A DNA stretch of 64,000 nucleotides from an uncultured Oscillospiraceae bacterium (GTDB taxonomy: Bacteria; Bacillota; Clostridia; Oscillospirales; Acutalibacteraceae): positions 62,001-126,000 of the forward strand of contig CABUFC010000003.1 in the NCBI GenBank assembly GCA_902490735.1, read 5' to 3'. This document shows positions 43,896-52,332 of the stretch, in pieces; within the stretch, counting starts at the first letter, position 1, and every line of letters starts with the position of its first letter. The translations under genes were made by a program, and so were the position numbers. Under the pieces are notes generated by a model. The model was not told the origin of the DNA. It saw nothing but the letters and a program-made list of their open reading frames with translations, and did not search any database.

Positions 43896-45326
43896 TTAAT
43901 AGGCCTTGCCCCAATATAACATCTTATCTGCTTTTTTGCCACAAACAACGCAGGTGTCATTAATGTGTTCTTGATTAAATGGAATACATCTTGAGGTAAC
44001 GCCGGTCTCTTCCTTAAGCTTGTCCTCGCATTCTCTGTCACCGCACCACATAGCTTTAATAAAGCCGGGCTTTGTTTCGGCAATAGCTTTAAGCTCATCC
44101 AAATCTTGCGCGGTATATGTCATGCGGTCTCTGCGCTTAAGCGCAATATCGTATAGATTTGCCTGTATATCTTTTAAGGTTTTCGCTACAACCGTCTCGA
44201 CTTCATCTAAAGATACCGTGATTTTTTCACCTGTATCTCTTCTGGCTATAATGCACTGGTTGTTTTCAATATCGCGCGGTCCGAGTTCAATGCGCAAAGG
44301 AACGCCCTTCATCTCGTGTTCGGCAAACTTCCAGCCGGGCGATTGTTCGGACTTATCAATATTTGCACGGCAAATCTTTTTAAGTCTTGCAGTCAAATCT
44401 TCAGCTTTTTCTAAAACGCCTTTCTTATGAGAAGCAATCGGAATTACTATAGCCTGCACCGGAGCAATCATTGGGGGAAGCACTAGTCCGCTATCGTCCC
44501 CGTGAGTCATAATAATAGCTCCTATAAGCCTTGTGGTAACGCCCCATGATGTTTGGTGAGGATATTGCAATTTATTATTAATATCGGAATACTGAATGCC
44601 AAATGCCTTTGCAAAACCATCTCCAAAATAATGTGATGTTCCACTTTGCAACGCTTTACCATCGTGCATAAGGGCTTCTATAGTATATGTATCCTCTGCG
44701 CCTGCAAAGCGCTCTTTAGCGGTTTTAACACCCTTAATAACCGGAATTGCCAAATACTTTTCGCAAAATTCGGCATAAATATTTAACATCTGTATAGTTT
44801 CGGCCTTGGCTTCTTCTGCGGTCGCATGAATTGTATGACCTTCCTGCCACAAAAACTCTCTTGAGCGCAAGAAAGGTCTTGTAGTCTTTTCCCACCTTAC
44901 AACACTACACCATTGATTATAAAGCTTCGGCAGATCCCTATATGAATGAACTATTGATTTATAATGTTCGCAAAAAAGGGTCTCACTTGTAGGACGAACG
45001 CAAAAACGTTCTTCAAGTTTTTCATCGCCGCCGTGGGTAATCCACGCGACTTCCGGCGCAAAGCCTTCAACATGATCTTTTTCCTTTTGCAATAGGCTTT
45101 CAGGGATAAACATGGGCATATATACATTTTCATGCCCTGTTGCTTTAAACATGGCGTCCAAATTGTTTTTAATGTTTTCCCATATAGCAAAGCCGTACGG
45201 CCTTATTACCATACACCCTTTAACAGATGTATAGCCAATAAGCTCCGCTTTTAAAACAACGTCTGTATACCACTTTGCAAAATCCTCTGATATAGAGGTT
45301 ATTTCTTTTACTTTTTTATCTTCCAT
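43896..45326 (-). CDS. proS: Prolyl-tRNA synthetase, archaeal/eukaryotic-like short form
   Basis: Class II synthetase of 476 residues without the bacterial editing insertion (ProS type 3). The class II motif 2 region is the RWEKTTRPFLRSREFLWQEG stretch of about 20 residues, and a C-terminal zinc-binding region has CGDREC and CVVC-type pairs. No T-box leader is present; only 66 nt separate it from acpP and these contain the weak hairpin at 45354-45389. I see no clear promoter. Confidence 0.96.
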   Translation of the reverse strand: MEDKKVKEITSISEDFAKWYTDVVLKAELIGYTSVKGCMVIRPYGFAIWENIKNNLDAMFKATGHENVYMPMFIPESLLQKEKDHVEGFAPEVAWITHGGDEKLEERFCVRPTSETLFCEHYKSIVHSYRDLPKLYNQWCSVVRWEKTTRPFLRSREFLWQEGHTIHATAEEAKAETIQMLNIYAEFCEKYLAIPVIKGVKTAKERFAGAEDTYTIEALMHDGKALQSGTSHYFGDGFAKAFGIQYSDINNKLQYPHQTSWGVTTRLIGAIIMTHGDDSGLVLPPMIAPVQAIVIPIASHKKGVLEKAEDLTARLKKICRANIDKSEQSPGWKFAEHEMKGVPLRIELGPRDIENNQCIIARRDTGEKITVSLDEVETVVAKTLKDIQANLYDIALKRRDRMTYTAQDLDELKAIAETKPGFIKAMWCGDRECEDKLKEETGVTSRCIPFNQEHINDTCVVCGKKADKMLYWGKAY

Positions 45327-45353
45327 TATTATCTCCGCGTAAATTCAGATAAA

Positions 45354-45389
45354 GCACAAGCCAAAGCAATTAATACTGCTTCGGCTTAT
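45354..45389 (-). terminator. Hairpin after acpP, possible weak terminator
   Basis: Arms AAGCCgAAGCA and TGCTTtGGCTT with one mismatch and an 8-nt loop, 4 nt after the acpP stop. The following TTGTGCTTTATC is not a strong T-run, so termination may be partial, allowing read-through into proS. Confidence 0.4.
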
Positions 45390-45392
45390 AAA

Positions 45393-45623
45393 TTATTTGC
45401 AATTGTTCTCTATATAAGATACGAGGTCTCCTACCGTCTTGATATTCTCAATATCTTCATCGGGTATTTCAAGAGAAAACTCATCCTCGATAGTCATTAA
45501 AAGCTCAACTACATCAAGGCTGTCCGCACCCAGGTCATCCTGAATTAAAGCACTTACTTCAATATCGCTCTTATCCATTTTGAACTGCTCAGCTAATATA
45601 GTTTTAATTTTGTCAACTACCAT
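45393..45623 (-). CDS. acpP: Acyl carrier protein
   Basis: 76-residue acidic carrier for fatty-acid synthesis. The phosphopantetheine serine is S35 in the GADSLDVVEL motif. AGGAGG is 10 nt before the start. It is a stand-alone unit here, away from the fab genes or the plsX gene that often accompany it. Confidence 0.97.
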   Translation of the reverse strand: MVVDKIKTILAEQFKMDKSDIEVSALIQDDLGADSLDVVELLMTIEDEFSLEIPDEDIENIKTVGDLVSYIENNCK

Positions 45624-45656
45624 TGACTGCCGTCCTCCTAAACTTGACTATTAAAA

Positions 45657-45685
45657 ATTGTAAGTTTTTATTCGCGATTTGTCAA
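45657..45685 (-). promoter_or_regulatory. Predicted promoter of acpP
   Basis: On the minus strand, TTGACA (45685-45680), a 17-bp spacer and TACAAT (45662-45657). No FapR-type operator was recognised. Confidence 0.7.
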
Positions 45686-45718
45686 CAGTTTTTTTATAAG
45701 TTTATATTATATTATTTA

Positions 45719-47563
45719 TTATATTCCTTTAATATGCATGGAACGCATGGCATTTAATATGGCTAAAAGAGCTACTCCCACGTCTGCTAAAACTGCAAGC
45801 CACAAAAAAACGCACCCAAAAACACCAAGCAGCAAAATAATCGCCTTAACCGTTATCGCAAAAATAATATTTTCTTTTGCTATACGTCTTGTCTTCTTTG
45901 CAAATTTTATAGCTAACACAATGTTTTGAATATCGTCGTTCATCAAAACTACATCGGCAGCTTCTATGGCGGCGTCGGAGCCCCGCGCTCCCATAGCAAT
46001 GCCAACGTCCGCTCTTGCAATTACAGGCGCATCGTTTATACCGTCGCCTACAAATGCAACAATATTATCTTTGTTATCAAGATATTTTTCAAGATGCTCG
46101 ATTTTTTCCATTGGCAGAAGCTCGGCGTGAACTTCGTCTATACCGATTTTTTTCGCTGTAAAATCGGCTATCTCTTTTTTATCACCTGTTAACATTGCGG
46201 TTTTAATTCCGAATTTTTTAAGCAAATCCACGGTTTTTTCGGAATTCTCTTTAATGGCGTCAGATATTTCTATACAGCCTTTATATTGACCGTCAACCGC
46301 TACATAAACAGTTGTTTGCTGAACTTTTTTAATAATGCCAATGTCGACTTCGTTTTCTATAAGATGCCGTGCATTTCCGACTATTACCTTTTTACCGGAT
46401 ACATCGGCACATACTCCCCTGCCGTCAATTTCTTTATAATTTGAGATACAGCTTTGGTCGATTTCTTTTGCATATTTTTCTTTTAGGGAAAGAGCTATTG
46501 GGTGATCGCAATAAAATTCAGCCGTTGCCGCGATTTTTAAAAGTTCATCAGAAGAAATATTTACGGGATTTATATCTGTAACGGAAAATCTTCCGGCAGT
46601 AAGTGTTCCCGTTTTGTCGAAAACAACGGTATTTACCCTTGCAAGTCTTTCAAAAAATATACTTCCCTTAATTAAGATTCCTTTTTTAGATGCTCCGCCA
46701 ATACCCGCAAAAAAGCTTAGTGGTACGGAAATAACCAGCGCACACGGGCAAGATATTACCAAAAACACAAGTGCTCTTATAAGCCAATCAGAAAAGCTTG
46801 CAAAGCCTAAAAATATCGGCGGCACAAACGCTATTAATACCGCCATAATTACAACTACCGGCGTGTAAACTCTTGCAAATTTAGATATGAACTTTTCCGC
46901 TTTGGTTTTTTTCGATGCCGCGTTTAGCGCCATATTTATTATTACGCTTGCCGTAGATTCCCCAAAAACCTTTTGCACCATAACTTCTAAAACACCGCCA
47001 AAATATACACAGCCGCTTAAAACCAAATCTCCTTTGTTTATTTTTTGCCTTACGCTTTCGCCTGTAAGCGCTGAATTATCTATACTGCCGCTTCCAGATA
47101 TTACGGTTCCGTCAAGCGGTATTTTTTCACCGCTGTGAATTACAATTACATCTCCGACATTTACAGTATTGGGGTCTACTTTAATGTCGGAATTACCCTT
47201 TTTTATCCTTGCATAATCAGGACGTATATTCATAAGCTTTGTAATCGACCTTCTGGAACGCATAACGGCAAAATCTTCTAAAAGCTCACCAATACCATAA
47301 AGAAGCATTACAGCGGCGCCCTCGGCGTATTCGCCAATACAAAACGCACCTATGCCTGCTATGGTCATTAAAAAATTTTCGTCAAAAATTTCGCCTTTAA
47401 AAATATTTCTAACAGCCGTTGCCAAAACTTCATATCCGGACAGTAAAAACACCGCCAAAAAGCCTAAAAGATAAAAAAGATTGTTGTCTATTTTTATAAA
47501 AAGCAAAATTAATAATAATATTGCGGAAATCGATAGTGTTATAACTTTGTTTTTGTCTTCCAT
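45719..47563 (-). CDS. Heavy-metal P1B-type ATPase, zinc/cadmium class, without N-terminal HMA domain
   Basis: Efflux pump of the ZntA/CadA type. It has an actuator TGES at 167-170, a CPC metal site in a membrane segment at C272 and C274, phosphorylated Asp316 in DKTGT, the P1B-specific HP pair at H354-P355 and GDGINDAP in the P domain. The 614 residues begin directly with membrane segments; the N-terminal metal-binding domain found in many relatives is absent. It lies 7 nt after an SmtB-like repressor gene, so zinc-responsive control is expected. Cadmium or lead could be additional substrates. Confidence 0.92.
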   Translation of the reverse strand: MEDKNKVITLSISAILLLILLFIKIDNNLFYLLGFLAVFLLSGYEVLATAVRNIFKGEIFDENFLMTIAGIGAFCIGEYAEGAAVMLLYGIGELLEDFAVMRSRRSITKLMNIRPDYARIKKGNSDIKVDPNTVNVGDVIVIHSGEKIPLDGTVISGSGSIDNSALTGESVRQKINKGDLVLSGCVYFGGVLEVMVQKVFGESTASVIINMALNAASKKTKAEKFISKFARVYTPVVVIMAVLIAFVPPIFLGFASFSDWLIRALVFLVISCPCALVISVPLSFFAGIGGASKKGILIKGSIFFERLARVNTVVFDKTGTLTAGRFSVTDINPVNISSDELLKIAATAEFYCDHPIALSLKEKYAKEIDQSCISNYKEIDGRGVCADVSGKKVIVGNARHLIENEVDIGIIKKVQQTTVYVAVDGQYKGCIEISDAIKENSEKTVDLLKKFGIKTAMLTGDKKEIADFTAKKIGIDEVHAELLPMEKIEHLEKYLDNKDNIVAFVGDGINDAPVIARADVGIAMGARGSDAAIEAADVVLMNDDIQNIVLAIKFAKKTRRIAKENIIFAITVKAIILLLGVFGCVFLWLAVLADVGVALLAILNAMRSMHIKGI

Positions 47564-47570
47564 ACTGCAC

Positions 47571-47927
47571 CTACTCTTTTATATGATCAAACGCCATGCT
47601 GATTATTCTAACTATATGATCATCGTCCAGCGAATAATATATGTTTTTGCCGTCTCGCCTGCTTTTAACAATTTTACTGCTCCGAAGCAGCGCAAGCTGA
47701 TGCGATATTGCAGATTTGGTCATACATAAAATTTCGGTTAAATCGTAAACGCAAAGTTCACTTTGCAAAAGCGCTACCAAAATTTTAAAGCGGGTAATAT
47801 CGCCCAACATTTTAAAGATATAAGAAGTATCTTCCATATCCCTAAAAGTCGGCATTTCATCCTTGACTTTTTTTATAAGTTCGTTATTATATTTTTCACT
47901 GCGCAATTCATCTTTAAATCTGTTCAT
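47571..47927 (-). CDS. ArsR/SmtB-family metal-responsive repressor
   Basis: 118-residue winged-helix regulator. The recognition region is LTEILCMTKSAISHQLALLRSSKIV. The C-terminal helix carries D-x-H then H-x2-E (DDDH...FDHIKE), the alpha-5 zinc site of SmtB/CzrA type with exactly the SmtB spacing. The CadC-type cysteine pair is incomplete (ELCVYDL), so zinc sensing is more likely than cadmium or lead. It precedes the ATPase gene and the 30-bp operator at 47947-47976 is placed for autorepression. Confidence 0.93.
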   Translation of the reverse strand: MNRFKDELRSEKYNNELIKKVKDEMPTFRDMEDTSYIFKMLGDITRFKILVALLQSELCVYDLTEILCMTKSAISHQLALLRSSKIVKSRRDGKNIYYSLDDDHIVRIISMAFDHIKE

Positions 47928-47946
47928 AAGCGTCTCCTTTTTAAGT

Positions 47947-47976
47947 TGAACAGTTGAACGATTGTTCCACTGTTCA
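47947..47976. promoter_or_regulatory. ArsR/SmtB-type operator
   Basis: Imperfect 30-bp palindrome with arms TGAACAGTTGAAC and GTTCCACTGTTCA around GATT; only one position pair in the arms fails to match. The TGAACA/TGTTCA ends match known SmtB/CadC operators. It lies immediately downstream of the -10 box, covering the start site. Confidence 0.85.
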
Positions 47977-47977
47977 T

Positions 47978-48005
47978 ATTATATCACTTAATTTTTATTT
48001 GTCAA
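47978..48005 (-). promoter_or_regulatory. Predicted promoter of the repressor-zinc ATPase operon
   Basis: On the minus strand, TTGACA (48005-48000), a 16-bp spacer and TATAAT (47983-47978). The -35 lies directly after the T-run of the tRNA-Val terminator. Confidence 0.85.
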
Positions 48006-48006
48006 T

Positions 48007-48037
48007 AAAAAAATCCCCACAAAATGTGAGGATTTTT
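48007..48037 (-). terminator. Terminator of tRNA-Val
   Basis: Arms around AAAATCC.CACA and TGTG.GGATTTT with an AAA loop, beginning right at the tRNA CCA end and followed on the minus strand by TTTTTTTA. It abuts the next promoter's -35. Confidence 0.85.
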
Positions 48038-48112
48038 GGTGGACGCTGAGGAACTCGAATCCCCGACCACCTGCACGTCAAGCAGGTGCTCTACCAGCTG
48101 AGCTAAGCGTCC
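48037..48112 (-). tRNA. tRNA-Val (anticodon GAC)
   Basis: A 76-nt cloverleaf with encoded CCA. Acceptor arms GGACGCT and AGCGTCC pair, the D arm GCTC...GAGC and the T loop TTCGAGT are present, and the anticodon stem CCTGC/GCAGG closes TTGACGT, giving GAC at 34-36. It reads GUC and GUU codons. Confidence 0.97.
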
Positions 48113-48129
48113 GAAATATTTGCAGAGTT

Positions 48130-48158
48130 ATTATACAACAAACTTTTTATTTTGTAAA
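48130..48158 (-). promoter_or_regulatory. Predicted promoter of tRNA-Val
   Basis: On the minus strand, TTTACA (48158-48153), a 17-bp spacer and TATAAT (48135-48130). The tRNA 5' end is 18 nt past the -10 box. Confidence 0.8.
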
Positions 48159-48166
48159 GATTTTTG

Positions 48167-48195
48167 TTGAACAATTTTGTACGGTTTGGTATAAT
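48167..48195 (+). promoter_or_regulatory. Predicted promoter of the FAD oxidoreductase gene
   Basis: TTGAAC (48167-48172), a 17-bp spacer and TATAAT (48190-48195), divergent from the tRNA-Val promoter. The start would be near 48202, just before GGAGG at 48211-48215. Confidence 0.75.
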
Positions 48196-48222
48196 AAAAA
48201 AAATTGCTTTGGAGGATTTATT

Positions 48223-49638
48223 TTGGACTATTCAAATGTACCTTGTCTTTTAGAAACAGATGTATTGGTTGCCGGTGCCGGAATTGCCGGATGTTCTGCC
48301 GCAATTGCTTCTGCAAGAAGAGGAGTTAACACACTTTTAGTAGAAAGCGGCGGCGTTTTAGGCGGCGCTATAACTCAAGGCCATGTCGCACCGATTTCCG
48401 CTATGTATTCTAAAACTCAGAAAGTCCGTTTTGACGGTATTGTTTGGGATATTATCAGGCGCAGCGAAGATTACGCTAAAAAATATGCAGGAGCTACAAC
48501 AAGATTTGATCTTGCTACTGAGATGTACAAATATTCTTTGCTTACCCTTGTAAATGAAAGCGGCGCAAAAATACTTTTCCACGCTTTTTTAACCGATGTT
48601 GTAAACAAGGACAACGGTGACGTCGACTATGTAATAGTCGCCACTAAAGAGGGCTTAAGAAAAATCAAAGCAAAAATGTTTATTGACACTACCGGTGACG
48701 GTGACCTTATGGGTAAATCTAAAGCCGACACGGTTATCGGAAGCGAACCCGGAGTTCTTGGCACCTTGCAAAATGAAAAAGGCGAAATGAATGCCGATAC
48801 GCCTTTTGAAGTTAAAAAAGACGATTATTCAGGCAAAGTTCAGCCTTGCTCTTTAATGTTTAGGATGGCCAATGTCGATGTTAAGCTCGGTACAAAATAC
48901 ATGAACCGTAAACTTACATATAAAGATTTAGGAATAACTAAAGAGGACTTTTTAAACTGGGAGTACGCAAATTCTAAGGGCTTTGAAGTAACTGATAGTG
49001 ACATTGTTCCCATGCCGCAGGGCCGCGTTTGGATTTGCCAGTCGATACACGAAGGCGAAGCAATTGTTAATATGTCAAGAATAATCGATGTTAATGCCTG
49101 CGACGCTTTAAGCTATTCCGACGGTGAACTTATGGCGGGCCTGCAATTAATACCCATTATTTCTTTCTTAAAAACTTTTATCCCCGGTTTTAAAGACGGT
49201 TACATTGTTGATTCTTCCTCAAGCCTTGGCGTTCGAGAAAGCAGACGTCTTGTTGGCGACTACGTTTTAACCGGACGCGACGCTGTAAGCTGCAAAAAGT
49301 TTGACGACGCGGTAGCTTACGGATCTTATATTATAGACATTCACGATCCCACCGGAAAACGCATGGCAATCGGCGGACATGTAGATGGTGAATATTACTA
49401 CATTCCCTACCGTACATTAATTACAAGCAAGGTTAAAAATTTGGGCACTGCGGGAAGATCAATTTCTGCCGACCACGTCGCAACCTCTTCTACAAGAATT
49501 CAGGGTACCGCTTCATTAACCGGCGAAGCTATTGGTGCCGCTGCGGCAATGGCAGTTAAAAAAGGAATAGGGTTGCCGGATATCAATACCGACGAATTAA
49601 GAAAAGACCTAAAGGCCGGCGGGATGTTTATAGATTAA
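48223..49638 (+). CDS. FAD-dependent oxidoreductase (FAD_oxidored type), substrate unknown
   Basis: 471-residue flavoprotein that starts at a TTG with GGAGG 7 nt upstream. The dinucleotide-binding fold GAGIAGC is at residues 18-24, followed by the acidic ribose-binding VES, then GGAITQGHV and a second FAD contact near the C-terminus (TAGRSISADHVATSSTRIQG). The family covers dehydrogenases of uncertain substrate. It stands alone between its own promoter and a terminator, so context gives no clue to function. Confidence 0.85.
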   Translation: MDYSNVPCLLETDVLVAGAGIAGCSAAIASARRGVNTLLVESGGVLGGAITQGHVAPISAMYSKTQKVRFDGIVWDIIRRSEDYAKKYAGATTRFDLATEMYKYSLLTLVNESGAKILFHAFLTDVVNKDNGDVDYVIVATKEGLRKIKAKMFIDTTGDGDLMGKSKADTVIGSEPGVLGTLQNEKGEMNADTPFEVKKDDYSGKVQPCSLMFRMANVDVKLGTKYMNRKLTYKDLGITKEDFLNWEYANSKGFEVTDSDIVPMPQGRVWICQSIHEGEAIVNMSRIIDVNACDALSYSDGELMAGLQLIPIISFLKTFIPGFKDGYIVDSSSSLGVRESRRLVGDYVLTGRDAVSCKKFDDAVAYGSYIIDIHDPTGKRMAIGGHVDGEYYYIPYRTLITSKVKNLGTAGRSISADHVATSSTRIQGTASLTGEAIGAAAAMAVKKGIGLPDINTDELRKDLKAGGMFID

Positions 49639-49665
49639 AAAAGAGTAGCAATGCTACTCTTTTTT
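49637..49665. terminator. Bidirectional terminator
   Basis: Arms AAAAAAGAGTAGC and GCTACTCTTTTTT with an AAT loop, between convergent genes; the stop codon of the downstream minus-strand gene lies within the second arm. Confidence 0.92.
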
Positions 49666-50607
49666 ATTTACAACGTTTGTAGGGTGCCCCCCGATAAAGT
49701 TTTTAATGTTCTCATAAACGCGCTCAAACAGTTCGGTCCTCGTCTCATAATCCGCCCAACCGGTATGCGGGGTAAATATCATATTGGGCGCTTTAAAAAG
49801 CGGGCTTTTATCATCGAGCGGCTCATTAGTTACAACATCTGCGGCGGCGCCGGCAACCTTGCCTTTTATTAAAGCGTTATACAGAGCCTGCTCATCAATA
49901 AGCCCGCCTCTTGCGGTATTTATTATGTACACACCGGTTTTACACTGGTCTAAAGTTTCTTTATTTAAAAGCCGTTCACTTTGGCTGTTTACCGGGCAGT
50001 GAAAAGAAATAAAATCGCTTAAACTAAAAAGAGTATTTTTATCGACGTACTTATACGGTACGTCTTTTTTATGCCTGCAATTATATATTACATTCATACC
50101 GAAAACGCTGCAAATCTCCGCCATGCGTTTTCCCATATTACCCATACCGAAAAGCCCTATTGTTTTGCCTTTAAGCCGTGTTATAGAATACGGAAAATAC
50201 GATTCACCGCTTGTAAAGGACCATCTGCCGGCCTTAACAAATGCCGAATATTTTTCGGTGTTGCCTGCAAGCATAAGCAAAAAACAAACCGCCTGTTGTA
50301 CAACTGCTTCTGTAGAATACCCCGGAACGTTGCAAACAGTAATATTATGTTCATTGCAAAAATCTAAATCAACATTGTTAAAGCCCGTCGCAAAAAGGCA
50401 AATCAGTTTTAAATTTTTGCAAACTGATAAAACATCCGCCGTAAGTACACTGCGGTTACACAGAATTATATCTTTATCCTTAATAAAATTTTTTAAATCT
50501 TCACCGTATAAAGTGTTAGAGCAATAAAGCTCGCCAAATTCTGCAAACCGTTCTATCGGCATATCGTTATCAGATAACGTTTTTAAGTCCAACAAAGCAA
50601 TTTTCAT
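49654..50607 (-). CDS. D-2-hydroxyacid dehydrogenase, NAD-dependent
   Basis: 317-residue enzyme of the glycerate/hydroxypyruvate reductase type. The NAD fold is GLFGMGNMGKRMAE, and the catalytic Arg, Glu and His are seen in NTARGGLIDE, NEPLDDKSPL and TPHTGWADYETR. It probably reduces a 2-keto acid to a D-2-hydroxy acid. It is the last gene of the secA-proB-proA run, 10 nt after xpt. The physiological substrate cannot be inferred from the neighbours. Confidence 0.92.
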   Translation of the reverse strand: MKIALLDLKTLSDNDMPIERFAEFGELYCSNTLYGEDLKNFIKDKDIILCNRSVLTADVLSVCKNLKLICLFATGFNNVDLDFCNEHNITVCNVPGYSTEAVVQQAVCFLLMLAGNTEKYSAFVKAGRWSFTSGESYFPYSITRLKGKTIGLFGMGNMGKRMAEICSVFGMNVIYNCRHKKDVPYKYVDKNTLFSLSDFISFHCPVNSQSERLLNKETLDQCKTGVYIINTARGGLIDEQALYNALIKGKVAGAAADVVTNEPLDDKSPLFKAPNMIFTPHTGWADYETRTELFERVYENIKNFIGGHPTNVVNKKE

Positions 50608-50617
50608 AATATGTACC

Positions 50618-51187
50618 TTAAATAAATTCTATAGAAGAATCTGTCATGGCGGAAATTTTTGCTAAAGACTCTAATTTTATACCCATGCTTCGAATTTTAT
50701 CTCCACCGCCCTGAAAGACTTTTTCAATACAAATGCCGCAGCCTACTATTTCGGCTTTTGCTTGATCGCATATATTTTTAAGCCCTAAAAATGCATTTCC
50801 GATAGCTAAAAAATCGTCTATTATTAGGATTTTTTCGCCTTCGGACAAATATGCTTTATTTACAAAAATTTCTGTAGGGGTTCCTTTGGTAAAGGACATA
50901 ATTTCAGCCTTATAAACATCGCCGCCAATGTTTTTGGCTTTTGCTTTTTTAGCAAAAAGTACCGGCACGCCAAAGTACTGCGCCGTAATGCAGGCAATGC
51001 CAATACCCGAAGCCTCAACGGTAAGTATTTTATCAACCTTTTCATCTTTAAAAAGGCGCTTAAATTCTTTGCCCATTTCGTTTATAAAAGCGACGTCCAT
51101 TCTGTGATTTAAAAACCCGTCCACCTTTAAAATGTTGCCGGGCAAAACCTTTCCCTCTTTAATTATTTTTTCTTCTAAGCTCTTCAT
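50618..51187 (-). CDS. xpt: Xanthine phosphoribosyltransferase
   Basis: 189-residue type I phosphoribosyltransferase of purine salvage. The VEASGIGIACITAQYFGVPVLFAKK block and the PRPP loop LIIDDFLAIGNA are diagnostic of Xpt. The start overlaps the upstream transporter gene by 4 nt (ATGA). The purine riboswitch that often controls xpt in Firmicutes is not present because xpt is internal to the run. Confidence 0.95.
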   Translation of the reverse strand: MKSLEEKIIKEGKVLPGNILKVDGFLNHRMDVAFINEMGKEFKRLFKDEKVDKILTVEASGIGIACITAQYFGVPVLFAKKAKAKNIGGDVYKAEIMSFTKGTPTEIFVNKAYLSEGEKILIIDDFLAIGNAFLGLKNICDQAKAEIVGCGICIEKVFQGGGDKIRSMGIKLESLAKISAMTDSSIEFI

Positions 51188-52332
51188 TGTTTAAGTTCCT
51201 TCGCACTGATTTTTTCTTTGTGGTCACGCATATAATCAATAATAACCATTCTTATAAACGCAGTAGCCGGAACGGATATTAAAATGCCGACAAAACCGAA
51301 CAGCGCGCCGCCGAGGGTGATGGCAATAACAACGTAAAACGGCTTAACACCTACGGAATTGCCGATAATCCGCGGCTGTACAAGGTTTGCGTCTATTTGC
51401 TGAAGCACTAAAATTATTGCAAATACTATAAGCGCCGTTACCCAGTTGCCTGTGGTGATAAATGTGATAGCCACCGTAATGATACAGCTGATGATTGAAC
51501 CAAAATAAGGAATAAGGTTAAAAAGTCCTACAAAAATACCTAAAAGTATTGCATATGGTATTTGCGCAATACTGAAAGCTATGGACATTTCAACCGACAC
51601 TATAATTGCATCTAAAAACGCGCCATATAAATAATCGTAGAATATCTCGCATCCGCGCGCCACATAAGAATATACGATAAATAAAGTTTTCTTTTTAAAT
51701 ACTATATTTAAGACTCTGCCAAAGGTTAAAATAAGCTTTTCGTGCGAGCAAAGCATATAAACGGACATTACTACAGACAACAAAAAATTAAGCGCACCGC
51801 TGCCAAGCTTTGCTATTTCGTTCAAATATTTACCGACAGATGAAAAATCAAAGAAGGACAAAATATTATCAAGGCTTACCATTTTTTCGATATTCGAAAC
51901 ATCTATGCCCCAAATTTTTCCGTCTTGTCCACCTAAGGATTTAATATAATTAATCGTATTGTAATAGTAATCCGGCAAATTTTTAACAAGCTTTGCCGCA
52001 TTAGAAACTAAAGCCGGAACAATAAAATAAACAACCAATGCTAAAAGGCCTATTATTAATATATAGGTAATAGCTACAGACGCTCCTCTGCTGTGCTTAT
52101 GCCAAAAATTACTGTCTTTTGTTTTTTTAAAAAGATTTTCAATGGCATTTTGCGGTATATATAACAAAAATGCAATAACAACAGCTACTACTATCGGGCT
52201 GAATATTCCTAAAAATCTAAGGAAAAAATGCCAAACATCCGGAAACTTGTCCAATGTTTTGTAAAAGCAAATAATCGCAGCCGCAAACAAAAACAGCGGC
52301 AACCAAAAAGTTTTGAATTTTCGCTCTTTCAT
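51184..52332 (-). CDS. AI-2E family transporter
   Basis: 382-residue membrane protein with about eight membrane segments, of the PerM/YdbI family. The C-terminal VGVKPFYVVIAITLGGALFG segment, about 20 residues, is typical. Members have been linked to autoinducer-2 or sodium/proton exchange, but function here is open. It overlaps proA and xpt by 4 nt each, indicating coupled translation. Confidence 0.9.
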   Translation of the reverse strand: MKERKFKTFWLPLFLFAAAIICFYKTLDKFPDVWHFFLRFLGIFSPIVVAVVIAFLLYIPQNAIENLFKKTKDSNFWHKHSRGASVAITYILIIGLLALVVYFIVPALVSNAAKLVKNLPDYYYNTINYIKSLGGQDGKIWGIDVSNIEKMVSLDNILSFFDFSSVGKYLNEIAKLGSGALNFLLSVVMSVYMLCSHEKLILTFGRVLNIVFKKKTLFIVYSYVARGCEIFYDYLYGAFLDAIIVSVEMSIAFSIAQIPYAILLGIFVGLFNLIPYFGSIISCIITVAITFITTGNWVTALIVFAIILVLQQIDANLVQPRIIGNSVGVKPFYVVIAITLGGALFGFVGILISVPATAFIRMVIIDYMRDHKEKISAKELKQ

